Notes: generated by a model not told the origin, from the letters alone. A stretch of 6,342 nt of DNA from Glaesserella parasuis (GCF_002015085.1 NZ_MUXW01000079.1:1-6342); one strand, 5' to 3'; counted from the first letter of the stretch, positions 1 through 6,295 are shown. A program made the numbers and translations.

Positions 1-14
1 ACTTAGTCCATCTT

Positions 15-23
15 ACCGCTTGT
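15..23 (-). other. DNA uptake signal sequence, Apl-type 9-base core
   Basis: The plus strand reads ACCGCTTGT, so the minus strand carries ACAAGCGGT. This is the exact core of the uptake signal known for the Actinobacillus pleuropneumoniae / Mannheimia / Haemophilus ducreyi branch of Pasteurellaceae, where it favours uptake of related DNA during natural transformation. It lies between genes, a usual place for such sites. It also sits in a small stem-loop (CTTAC at 12-16, GTAAG at 22-26). A chance 9-base match in a window this size is expected about 0.05 times, so a single copy is suggestive only. No copy of the Haemophilus influenzae-type core (AAGTGCGGT) was seen. Confidence 0.55.
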
Positions 24-28
24 AAGTT

Positions 29-46
29 CGATTGTCTTGTTAATCG
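29..46 (-). other. Weak hairpin directly after the amtB stop codon
   Basis: CGATT (29-33) and AATCG (42-46) are a perfect 5-bp inverted repeat with an 8-base loop, starting at the base after the amtB stop. A second 5-bp stem (12-16 with 22-26) follows. Neither has a T-run after it on the amtB strand within the window, so this is not a convincing intrinsic terminator. It could protect the mRNA 3' end, or the real terminator could lie off the left edge. Confidence 0.3.
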
Positions 47-1354
47 TTATTCAACACGCTCGCCATGGATGGTAATATCCAAACCTTCACGTTCTTCATC
101 ACGTTCCACTCGTAAGCCTTTTGTGATTTTCTCAATGATTTTGAGGAGAATGAAACTCACGATACCACTATAAAGCACGGTAATGACCACATCTTTTAAT
201 TGTGTTAACACTTGGCTACCTACAGTCGCTTCGCCACCAAAAATCGTGTTGTTGAAGAAGATACCCGTTAAGACAGCACCTGCAATACCACCGAAACCGT
301 GAATACCAAAAGCATCTAAAGAGTCATCGTAACCTAATTTGTGTTTGAGTACTGAAACAGCGAAGTAACAAACTGCAGCAGTGATAATTCCAATAAAGAT
401 GGCACCTTGCGGATCAACAAAACCTGCTGCTGGTGTGATACCAACCAATCCTGCCACTGCTCCTGAAGCTAAACCTAATGCCGAAGGGCGATGTCCTGCG
501 ATTTTTTCACAAATTAACCAAGTTAATGCACCGAAAGTTGCTGCAATTTGTGTTACTGCCATCGCCATACCCGCAGAGGCGTTTGCCGCCACGGCAGAAC
601 CTGCGTTGAAGCCAAACCAGCCAACCCAAAGCATTGCTGTACCCATTAAAGTGTAAACCATGTTGTGTGGTGGCATTGCTTCTTTACCATAGCCGACACG
701 TTTGCCGACTACAATCGCAGCCACTAAAGCTGCAACCCCTGCGTTAATGTGTACAACTGTACCACCAGCGTAGTCTAAAACACCGCCTTCAGCCATAAAG
801 CCACCGCCCCAAACCCAGTGACAAGTCGGTACATAAACCAGTAAGAACCAAAGTCCAGAGAACCACATCATTGCGGAATATTTCATACGTTCTGCAAAGG
901 CACCTGAAATAATCGCCACAGAGATCACAGCAAAGGTCATTTGGAAAAACATAAATACGGCTTCAGGTATCGTACTAGCGTTAGGGGCAATGGTCGTCAT
1001 TTCTTTAGCAAGATCTAATCCCATACCAGATAAGAATAGACGATCAAAACCACCGATAAACGCATTACCTTCGGTGAAAGCTAAGGAGTAGCCGACTGTA
1101 ATCCATAATACTGAAATTAAAGCGGTTACAGAAAAACTGTGCATCATTGTGCTAAGTACGTTTTTCTTACGCACCATACCGCCGTAGAATAAGGCGAGTC
1201 CTGGAATCGTCATAAAGAGAACAAGAATCGCAGAAATCATGACCCATGCAGTATCACCACTATTTAGGGCTGATAATGGTTGCCACCAAGATGTTTCGGC
1301 ATGGCTCAAAGTGGGTAAAAGAGAAAGTCCAAGTAAAATTGATAATTTTTTCAT
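47..1354 (-). CDS. amtB: AmtB, ammonium/ammonia channel
   Basis: Trimeric inner-membrane channel that conducts ammonium/ammonia; a member of the Amt/Mep/Rh family. With the start at 1354 it has 435 residues (E. coli AmtB has 428). A cleavable signal peptide is visible (MKKLSILLGLSLLPTLSHA, then ETSWW), followed by about eleven hydrophobic segments. The pore residues known from E. coli AmtB are all present at a constant offset (numbered from the ATG at 1360): twin histidines H204 and H354, the phenylalanine gate F143 and F251, W184 and S255 of the outer binding site, and D196. The cytoplasmic tail (GLRVERDEEREGLD) is the part that contacts PII. It is the second gene of a glnK-amtB unit, 18 bases after the PII stop. 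An ATG at 1360 would add two residues but lies only one base from the Shine-Dalgarno sequence. Confidence 0.97.
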   Translation of the reverse strand: MKKLSILLGLSLLPTLSHAETSWWQPLSALNSGDTAWVMISAILVLFMTIPGLALFYGGMVRKKNVLSTMMHSFSVTALISVLWITVGYSLAFTEGNAFIGGFDRLFLSGMGLDLAKEMTTIAPNASTIPEAVFMFFQMTFAVISVAIISGAFAERMKYSAMMWFSGLWFLLVYVPTCHWVWGGGFMAEGGVLDYAGGTVVHINAGVAALVAAIVVGKRVGYGKEAMPPHNMVYTLMGTAMLWVGWFGFNAGSAVAANASAGMAMAVTQIAATFGALTWLICEKIAGHRPSALGLASGAVAGLVGITPAAGFVDPQGAIFIGIITAAVCYFAVSVLKHKLGYDDSLDAFGIHGFGGIAGAVLTGIFFNNTIFGGEATVGSQVLTQLKDVVITVLYSGIVSFILLKIIEKITKGLRVERDEEREGLDITIHGERVE

Positions 1355-1361
1355 AATCATA

Positions 1362-1366
1362 TCCTT
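1362..1366 (-). promoter_or_regulatory. Ribosome-binding site of amtB, decides the start
   Basis: The minus strand reads AAGGA here. It is 7 bases from the ATG at 1354 but only 1 base from the ATG at 1360, so 1354 is the likely start. It lies in the short gap after the PII stop codon, which fits co-transcription and perhaps translational coupling. Confidence 0.7.
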
Positions 1367-1372
1367 ATTGTC

Positions 1373-1711
1373 TTATAGAGCATCGTCGTCTGTTTCACCC
1401 GTTCGAATACGGATAACACGTTCAATCTCGGTGACAAAAATCTTTCCATCACCTACTTTGCCTGTTTTAACGGATTGCTGAATTGCGCTAATGACATCCT
1501 CGACAACATCATCACTGACAGCAATTTCCACCTTGATTTTAGGTAGGAAATCCACTGCGTATTCAGCACCACGATAGTTTTCGACATGCCCTTTTTGACG
1601 ACCAAAGCCTTTGACTTCTGTGACTGTCATACCATGTATGCCAAGATCAGAAACCGCCTCTCTTAAATCATCAAGACGAAAAGGATTTATAATTGTTGTA
1701 ATTTGTTTCAT
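1373..1711 (-). CDS. glnK: PII nitrogen signalling protein, GlnK-type by context
   Basis: Small trimeric cytoplasmic sensor of 2-oxoglutarate, ATP and ADP. Next to amtB its known job is to block the ammonium channel by inserting its T-loop. At 112 residues it is the standard PII length. The T-loop (about 37-55, starting GRQKGH) carries Y51 in YRGAEY, the residue uridylylated by GlnD. Nucleotide and effector residues are present: Q39, K58, the B-loop TGKVGDGK (83-90), and R101 and R103 in VIRIRTGE. Residue 54 is Asp, as in E. coli GlnB, whereas E. coli GlnK has Asn; residue 9 is Asn where E. coli PII proteins have Lys. The GlnK name therefore rests on linkage to amtB and the GlnK-like Ala-Leu end. 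The ATG at 1711 has AGGAG (1719-1723) 7 bases upstream. Confidence 0.93.
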   Translation of the reverse strand: MKQITTIINPFRLDDLREAVSDLGIHGMTVTEVKGFGRQKGHVENYRGAEYAVDFLPKIKVEIAVSDDVVEDVISAIQQSVKTGKVGDGKIFVTEIERVIRIRTGETDDDAL

Positions 1712-1907
1712 GGTTTAACTCCTGTATATTTTGATTAATACACTCCATTTTGGGTGCAAAAAGAAGTTAACCAATTTCTATTAAGTCAACAATAGTTAGA
1801 AATAAAAATATAAACAAAATATGATTTAATTAAACTTTATTAAATAAAATTCCAGTTTTATTGAATTTCATTTAAAAATTTAAATTGTGGAGTGAATTAT
1901 GTGAAGG
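1712..1907 (-). promoter_or_regulatory. AT-rich upstream region of glnK-amtB
   Basis: This gap must hold the glnK-amtB promoter, because the hemH terminator lies just upstream. It is extremely AT-rich: only 6 of the 60 bases at 1801-1860 are G or C. I could not identify one clear promoter. A possible -10 (TATTAA, minus strand, 1740-1735) is well placed for a short leader but has no good -35. An imperfect dyad at 1741-1758 (CACTCC, ATTTT, GGGTGCA) abuts it and recalls an NtrC half-site. No sigma-54 -24/-12 element with correct spacing was found. There is no credible gene. Confidence 0.4.
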
Positions 1908-1949
1908 AAAAAGCCTTTTTCTCCCCAAAGATAGAGAGAAAAAGGCTTT
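1908..1949 (-). terminator. Intrinsic terminator of hemH
   Basis: A perfect 14-bp inverted repeat (AAAGCCTTTTTCTC at 1910-1923, its complement at 1936-1949) has a 12-base loop. On the minus strand it begins 6 bases after the hemH stop and ends in a run of five T (1912-1908), a standard intrinsic terminator. It should keep hemH transcription out of glnK-amtB. There is no T-run on the plus-strand side beyond TTT, so it is mainly one-directional. Confidence 0.88.
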
Positions 1950-1955
1950 ATAAAA

Positions 1956-2918
1956 TTAAGCTAATTTGTCTTCGATAAGTTTAACGAGTAAGCGGATATG
2001 ATCGCTATTGGCATTTAACGCAGGAATATAGCGGTAACTTTCTCCACCCGCGTGCTCAAAGTTTTCACGATTCTCTTCTGCAATCTCTTCTATGGTTTCT
2101 AAACAGTCTGCGGAGAAGCCTGGGCAGATAACTGCCACTTTTTTGATGTTTTTGGCTGGAAAGCCCATTAAGGTTTCATCAGTATAAGGTTTGAGCCATT
2201 CTTCTTTACCAAAGCGAGATTGGAAAGAAATGTGCCACTGTTTTTCCGTGAGATCGAGTTGCTCTGCAACTAAATGTGCCGTTTTACGGCAATACTCTGC
2301 ATAGAAATCGCCTTCAGTTTCATAACGAGCAGGTATGCCATGAAAAGAGAAGAGGAGTAACTCATCTTTTTCTAATTGAACGGTATTGGCGAGAGCTTTG
2401 ATATATAAAGGCTCATTATGATAGTTATGGATAAATTCAAAAGGAACGACTTTCTTATGTTGTGTAAGTGCACGAGCAAAGGCATCAAACACGGAAGCTG
2501 TTGTCGTTGAGCTATATTGTGGGTAAAGCGGAAGTACAATGATTTTCTCCACGCCATGTTTAATCAAGCGTTCTACTGCACTGTCAATGCTTGGGTTGCC
2601 ATAGCTCATGCCTAATTCTACGATGACATTTGGATTTTTGGCATTGAAATAGGATTGAACCGCTTTTTGTTGCTGGCGAGAAATGGAAAGCAAAGGCGAA
2701 CCTTCTGCTGTCCAGATGCTTTTATAGGCTTCGGCAACTCTTGGTGCACGTTTAGGCAACACCATAAAATTGAGAATAAATTGCCATTTCCACTTGGGTA
2801 GATCGATAACACGTGGATCACTTAAAAATTGTTTGAGATAGCGTTTAACTGCAGGTGTTGTAGGTTCGTCAGGGGTGCCTAAGTTTGCGAGTAACACACC
2901 AATTTTCATTTGAGTCAT
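1956..2918 (-). CDS. hemH: HemH, ferrochelatase
   Basis: Inserts ferrous iron into protoporphyrin IX to make protoheme, the last step of heme synthesis; cytoplasmic or loosely membrane-associated. The 320 residues equal the length of E. coli HemH and align with it end to end. The N-terminal GVLLANLGTP (7-16), KRYLKQFLSD (25-34) and GMSYGNPS (103-110) are family blocks. The catalytic histidine is H193 in SFHGIP, followed by FQSRFG (232-237), and the conserved acidic residue is E274 in CPGFSADCLET (265-275). The ATG at 2918 has AAAGG 8 bases upstream; the next ATG (2909) is too far from it. The gene is transcribed alone, divergent from the str operon and ended by its own terminator. A complete hemH suggests that the cell can finish heme synthesis from protoporphyrin. 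Confidence 0.96.
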   Translation of the reverse strand: MTQMKIGVLLANLGTPDEPTTPAVKRYLKQFLSDPRVIDLPKWKWQFILNFMVLPKRAPRVAEAYKSIWTAEGSPLLSISRQQQKAVQSYFNAKNPNVIVELGMSYGNPSIDSAVERLIKHGVEKIIVLPLYPQYSSTTTASVFDAFARALTQHKKVVPFEFIHNYHNEPLYIKALANTVQLEKDELLLFSFHGIPARYETEGDFYAEYCRKTAHLVAEQLDLTEKQWHISFQSRFGKEEWLKPYTDETLMGFPAKNIKKVAVICPGFSADCLETIEEIAEENRENFEHAGGESYRYIPALNANSDHIRLLVKLIEDKLA

Positions 2919-2943
2919 AGAGTATGCCTTTAATAAAGATGAA

Positions 2944-2985
2944 TATGCCTATTATAAGGAAATAATATTATTGGCGCTATTTATC
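2944..2985 (-). promoter_or_regulatory. Probable hemH promoter region
   Basis: On the minus strand a perfect TATAAT lies at 2956-2951 and would start transcription near 2944, giving a leader of about 26 bases. No TTGACA-like -35 lies at 16-18 bp from it. Another TA-rich possibility is TAATAT (2970-2965) with TTGATC 16 bp upstream. The choice cannot be settled by eye. Confidence 0.4.
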
Positions 2986-3012
2986 AGATCAAAAGGCGAA
3001 AAGTTAAAGCAC

Positions 3013-3041
3013 TTGACACTCTGCTTCATTAGCTCTAGAAT
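3013..3041 (+). promoter_or_regulatory. Main sigma-70 promoter of the str operon
   Basis: TTGACA (3013-3018, perfect -35), a 17-bp spacer, then TAGAAT (3036-3041, 5 of 6 to the -10 consensus). The predicted start is about 3047-3049. The stretch between the -10 and the start (TCACCG) is relatively C-rich, as in stringently controlled ribosomal promoters, and A-rich DNA upstream (about 2991-3009) could act as an UP element. This is the best promoter in the window and suits the strongly expressed genes after it. Confidence 0.85.
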
Positions 3042-3048
3042 TCACCGT

Positions 3049-3073
3049 CCTTTCGTCTGTGAAAGGCTTTTTT
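3049..3073 (+). promoter_or_regulatory. Terminator-like hairpin in the rpsL leader
   Basis: CCTTTC (3049-3054) and GAAAGG (3061-3066) form a perfect 6-bp stem with a 6-base loop, followed by C and six T (3068-3073) and then more T-rich sequence. It has the form of a short intrinsic terminator or attenuator, but lies at the very 5' end of the predicted transcript. It may instead be a 5' stabilising stem. Confidence 0.5.
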
Positions 3074-3104
3074 ATTGTTTTTTATTTTAACTGGAGCTTT
3101 ATTA

Positions 3105-3479
3105 ATGGCAACTATCAACCAGCTAGTACGCAAACCGCGTGTGAAAAAGGTTGTAAAAAGCAACGTTCCTGCATTAGAGGCTTGCCCGCAGAAACGTGGT
3201 GTGTGTACTCGTGTATACACTACAACTCCTAAAAAACCAAACTCAGCGTTACGTAAAGTATGTCGTATCCGCTTAACAAACGGTTTTGAAGTAACTTCTT
3301 ATATCGGTGGTGAAGGTCACAACCTTCAAGAACACAGTGTTGTATTAATCCGTGGTGGTCGTGTTAAAGACTTACCAGGTGTACGTTATCACACTGTACG
3401 TGGTGCACTTGACTGTGCAGGCGTTAAAGACCGTAAACAAGGTCGTTCTAAATACGGCGTTAAACGTCCTAAGTCTTAA
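3105..3479 (+). CDS. rpsL: RpsL, 30S ribosomal protein S12
   Basis: Core protein of the small ribosomal subunit decoding centre, essential for accurate tRNA selection. The 124 residues match the usual length. Family blocks are visible: MATINQLVRKPR at the start, TTPKKPNSALRKV (40-52), GGEGHNLQEHSVVLIRGGRVKDLPGVRYH (68-96, key residues only named here) and the basic end SKYGVKRPKS. K43, K88 and P91 (K42, K87 and P90 without Met) are wild type, so no classical streptomycin-resistance change is present. D89 is the residue that RimO methylthiolates in E. coli. The ATG at 3105 follows GGAG (3093-3096) at 8 bases. A TTG at 3075 in the same frame would add ten residues unlike S12 and lacks a Shine-Dalgarno sequence. 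First gene of the str operon; codon use is strongly biased, as for highly expressed genes. Confidence 0.99.
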   Translation: MATINQLVRKPRVKKVVKSNVPALEACPQKRGVCTRVYTTTPKKPNSALRKVCRIRLTNGFEVTSYIGGEGHNLQEHSVVLIRGGRVKDLPGVRYHTVRGALDCAGVKDRKQGRSKYGVKRPKS

Positions 3480-3484
3480 TGGAT

Positions 3485-3597
3485 CTCCGTTAAGTAAGGC
3501 CAAACGTCTAAATTAATATTTAAACCATAAACTCCAGTCAAAGGCGCTTTGTCGCAAAGGATGAGTTTTGGATATCCTGAAGATTTATAATACGGAG
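3485..3597 (+). promoter_or_regulatory. S7 translational autoregulation element between rpsL and rpsG
   Basis: In E. coli free S7 binds the rpsL-rpsG gap and represses rpsG and downstream translation. Sequence blocks that I recall from that element recur here: CCGTTAAGTAAGGCCAAACG (3487-3506), GAGTTTTGGA (3563-3572) and ATCCTGAA (3574-3581). The fold is visible: CTCCGT (3485-3490) pairs perfectly with ACGGAG (3592-3597), which contains the rpsG Shine-Dalgarno GGAG; CCAAA (3500-3504) pairs with TTTGG (3567-3571); and ACTC (3531-3534) pairs with GAGT (3563-3566). A small apical stem CAAAG/CTTTG (3539-3551) appears to be extra compared with the E. coli element as I remember it. Confidence 0.8.
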
Positions 3598-3605
3598 AAA
3601 TTGCA

Positions 3606-4076
3606 ATGCCACGTCGTCGTAGTATTGAACCACGCAAAATTCTTCCAGATCCGAAGTTCGGTTCAGAATTACTTGCAAAATTCATCAACGTTTTAATGGT
3701 TGATGGTAAAAAATCTATCGCAGAGTCAATCGTTTACGGTGCGTTAGAAACATTAGCTCAACGCTCTGGTAAAGAAGCGTTAGAAGCATTCGAAATCGCA
3801 CTTGAAAATGTGCGTCCAACTGTTGAGGTTAAATCTCGTCGTGTTGGTGGTTCTACTTACCAAGTACCAGTAGAAGTTCGTCCAACTCGTCGTAATGCTT
3901 TAGCAATGCGTTGGATCGTTGAAGCAGCACGTAAACGTGGTGACAAATCAATGGCAATGCGTTTAGCTAACGAACTTTCAGATGCAGCAGACAACAAAGG
4001 TTCAGCAGTGAAAAAACGTGAAGATGTTCACCGTATGGCTGAAGCTAACAAAGCGTTTGCTCACTATCGTTGGTAA
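3606..4076 (+). CDS. rpsG: RpsG, 30S ribosomal protein S7
   Basis: Primary 16S rRNA-binding protein that starts assembly of the 30S head and lines the E-site; also the expected repressor of its own operon. The 156 residues, ending AFAHYRW, match the common bacterial length (E. coli K-12 has a C-terminal extension to 179). Conserved blocks include MPRRR at the start, KILPDPKFGSELLAKFIN (11-28), LMVDGKKS (30-37), ENVRPTVEVKSRRVGGSTYQ (67-86) and ALAMRWIVEAARKRGDKSMA (98-117). The ATG at 3606 has GGAG (3594-3597) 8 bases upstream, and that GGAG is paired in the regulatory element before it. The 126-base gap to rpsL is fully explained by that element. Confidence 0.99.
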   Translation: MPRRRSIEPRKILPDPKFGSELLAKFINVLMVDGKKSIAESIVYGALETLAQRSGKEALEAFEIALENVRPTVEVKSRRVGGSTYQVPVEVRPTRRNALAMRWIVEAARKRGDKSMAMRLANELSDAADNKGSAVKKREDVHRMAEANKAFAHYRW

Positions 4077-4093
4077 TAAGCTTTTGATGTTTG

Positions 4094-4126
4094 TAGGCTT
4101 CATCTCAAAATTTGCGATGAAGCCTA
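4094..4126 (+). promoter_or_regulatory. Strong hairpin between rpsG and fusA, no U-tract
   Basis: TAGGCTTCATC (4094-4104) and GATGAAGCCTA (4116-4126) form a perfect 11-bp stem. Inside, after one mismatch, CAA and TTG add three pairs around an AAT loop. The stem is followed by TTACTATATAAAC, not a T-run, so it is not a standard terminator. It begins 17 bases after the rpsG stop and ends 47 bases before the fusA ATG. Candidate roles are RNase III processing, mRNA stability or partial pausing. Confidence 0.65.
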
Positions 4127-4173
4127 TTACTATATAAACAAATTCACATTAGATTCCCAAAAAGGTAATAATA

Positions 4174-6276
4174 ATGGCTCGTACAACTCCCATTGAGCGC
4201 TATCGTAATATCGGTATCAGTGCTCACATCGACGCAGGTAAAACAACTACCTCTGAGCGTATCCTTTTCTATACAGGTGTAAGTCACAAAATCGGTGAAG
4301 TACACGATGGTGCAGCGACGATGGACTGGATGGAACAAGAACAAGAGCGTGGTATCACAATCACCTCAGCTGCAACAACAGCGTTCTGGTCTGGTATGTC
4401 GCAACAATATCCACAACACCGTATCAACGTTATCGATACTCCTGGACACGTTGACTTCACAATCGAAGTAGAACGTTCAATGCGTGTTCTTGACGGTGCG
4501 GTAATGGTTTACTGTGCAGTTGGTGGTGTTCAACCACAATCTGAAACTGTATGGCGTCAAGCTAACAAATACCAAGTTCCACGTATTGCGTTCGTAAACA
4601 AAATGGACCGTACTGGTGCAAACTTCCTACGCGTTGTTGAACAAATCAAAACTCGTTTAGGTGGTAACTCTGTTCCGCTTCAACTTCCAATCGGTGCTGA
4701 AGAAAACTTCAAAGGCGTAGTTGACCTCATCAAAATGAAAGCGATCAACTGGAATGAAGCTGACCAAGGTATGACGTTCACTTATGAAGATGTTCCAGCA
4801 GAAATGCTTGCTGACTGTGAAGAATGGCGTAACAACCTTGTAGAAGCAGCAGCAGAAGCTTCAGAAGAGTTAATGGAAAAATTCTTCGCAGGTGAAGAAT
4901 TAACTGAAGAAGAAATTAAATCTGCATTACGTCAACGCGTACTTTCAGGTGAAATAATCCCAGTTTGCTGTGGTTCTGCATTCAAAAACAAAGGTGTTCA
5001 AGCAATGCTTGATGCGGTAATCGACTACTTACCAGCACCAACAGACATTCCAGCAATCGAAGGTATCAATGAAGATGGTACACCAGGCGAGCGTCACGCA
5101 AGCGATGATGAGCCATTCTCTTCATTAGCATTCAAAATTGCAACTGACCCATTCGTAGGTAACTTAACCTTCTTCCGTGTGTACTCAGGTGTAATTAACT
5201 CTGGTGATACAGTTTATAACTCTGTAAAACAAAAACGTGAGCGTTTCGGTCGTATCGTACAGATGCACGCAAACAAACGTGATGAAATCAAAGAAGTTCG
5301 TGCAGGCGACATCGCTGCAGCAATCGGCTTAAAAGATGTGGGTACAGGTGATACATTATGTGCGCAAGAAGCACCAATCATTCTTGAGCGTATGGAATTC
5401 CCAGAGCCAGTAATCTCTGTTGCGGTAGAACCAAAAACTAAAGCTGACCAAGAGAAAATGGGCTTAGCATTAGGTCGTTTAGCACAAGAAGACCCTTCAT
5501 TCCGTGTTCACACAGATGAAGAGTCAGGCGAAACCATCATTTCAGGTATGGGTGAGTTACACTTAGACATCATCGTTGATCGTATGAAACGTGAGTTCAA
5601 GGTGGAAGCAAACATCGGTAAACCACAAGTATCTTACCGTGAAACTATCCGTACTCGTGTTAATGATGTTGAAGGTAAACACGCAAAACAATCAGGTGGT
5701 CGTGGTCAATATGGTCACGTTGTTATCGACTTATATCCATTAGATCCAGAAGGTCCAGGATACGAGTTCGTGAACGAAATCAAAGGCGGTGTAATCCCTG
5801 GTGAATATATCCCTGCGGTTGATAAAGGTATCCAAGAACAACTTAAATCTGGTCCATTAGCGGGCTACCCAGTAGTGGATTTAGGTGTACGTTTACACTT
5901 CGGTTCATACCACGATGTTGACTCATCAGAATTAGCGTTCAAATTAGCAGCGTCATTAGCATTCAAAGCAGCGTTCGCTAAAGCAAACCCAGTTCTACTT
6001 GAGCCAATTATGAAAGTGGAGGTTGAAACTCCACCAGATTATGTGGGGGACGTTATCGGTGACTTAAGCCGTCGTCGTGCTATGGTAAACGGCCAAGAAG
6101 CGAACGAGTTCGTTGTTAAAATCAATGCTGAAGTTCCACTTTCAGAGATGTTTGGTTATGCAACAGACTTACGTTCACAAACTCAAGGTCGTGCATCATA
6201 CTCAATGGAACCGTTAAAATATGCTGAAGCTCCAACAAGCGTTGCAGCAGCAGTTATCGAAGCGCGTAAAAAATAA
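4174..6276 (+). CDS. fusA: FusA, translation elongation factor G
   Basis: GTPase that drives ribosome translocation and, with RRF, ribosome recycling; cytosolic. The 700 residues are close to E. coli EF-G (704). The G domain has G1 AHIDAGKT (17-24), switch I RGITI (59-63), G3 DTPGH (88-92), G4 NKMD (142-145) and G5 GSAF (267-270). Domain II spans roughly 290-400, domain III about 405-480 with GMGELHLD (458-465), domain IV about 483-605, and domain V to the end. Domain IV has the SGGRGQYG loop (507-514) and the tip histidine H580 in GSYHDVD (H583 in E. coli), important for translocation. The ATG at 4174 has AAGG (4162-4165) 8 bases upstream. The 97-base gap from rpsG holds a strong hairpin. 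Codon use is highly biased (CGT, GGT, AAC, TTC), as in its operon partners. Confidence 0.99.
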   Translation: MARTTPIERYRNIGISAHIDAGKTTTSERILFYTGVSHKIGEVHDGAATMDWMEQEQERGITITSAATTAFWSGMSQQYPQHRINVIDTPGHVDFTIEVERSMRVLDGAVMVYCAVGGVQPQSETVWRQANKYQVPRIAFVNKMDRTGANFLRVVEQIKTRLGGNSVPLQLPIGAEENFKGVVDLIKMKAINWNEADQGMTFTYEDVPAEMLADCEEWRNNLVEAAAEASEELMEKFFAGEELTEEEIKSALRQRVLSGEIIPVCCGSAFKNKGVQAMLDAVIDYLPAPTDIPAIEGINEDGTPGERHASDDEPFSSLAFKIATDPFVGNLTFFRVYSGVINSGDTVYNSVKQKRERFGRIVQMHANKRDEIKEVRAGDIAAAIGLKDVGTGDTLCAQEAPIILERMEFPEPVISVAVEPKTKADQEKMGLALGRLAQEDPSFRVHTDEESGETIISGMGELHLDIIVDRMKREFKVEANIGKPQVSYRETIRTRVNDVEGKHAKQSGGRGQYGHVVIDLYPLDPEGPGYEFVNEIKGGVIPGEYIPAVDKGIQEQLKSGPLAGYPVVDLGVRLHFGSYHDVDSSELAFKLAASLAFKAAFAKANPVLLEPIMKVEVETPPDYVGDVIGDLSRRRAMVNGQEANEFVVKINAEVPLSEMFGYATDLRSQTQGRASYSMEPLKYAEAPTSVAAAVIEARKK

Positions 6277-6295
6277 TTTTTAACTTTTTAAAACT

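Noticed and set aside
381..656. Open frame on the plus strand inside amtB
   Set aside because: It lies antisense to strongly conserved AmtB codons, has low-complexity Pro/Ala-rich content and no ribosome-binding site or family resemblance.
1751..1780. Possible sigma-54 promoter upstream of glnK (minus strand TTGG ... TTTTTGCA)
   Set aside because: The GG and GC elements are 13 bases apart, while sigma-54 promoters need 10.
2372..2821. Two small open frames on the minus strand inside hemH (2372-2557, 2618-2821)
   Set aside because: They are out-of-frame shadows of an intact, full-length ferrochelatase gene.
2978..2996. FNR- or CRP-like site between hemH and rpsL (TTATCAGATCAAAA)
   Set aside because: Only one half-site (ATCAA) fits; the other half does not match at the required spacing.
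3075..3104. Longer rpsL start at a TTG, adding ten residues
   Set aside because: The added residues are unlike S12, the TTG lies in the T-rich leader with no Shine-Dalgarno sequence, and the ATG at 3105 has GGAG at ideal spacing and gives the exact family length.
3476..3688. Minus-strand open frame across the rpsL-rpsG gap
   Set aside because: It overlaps the conserved S7 element and the rpsG start, and the translation resembles nothing I recognise; the gap is explained by RNA structure.
4094..4126. Intrinsic terminator between rpsG and fusA
   Set aside because: The stem is strong but no T-run follows, and fusA has no good promoter visible in the rest of the gap, so read-through is expected.
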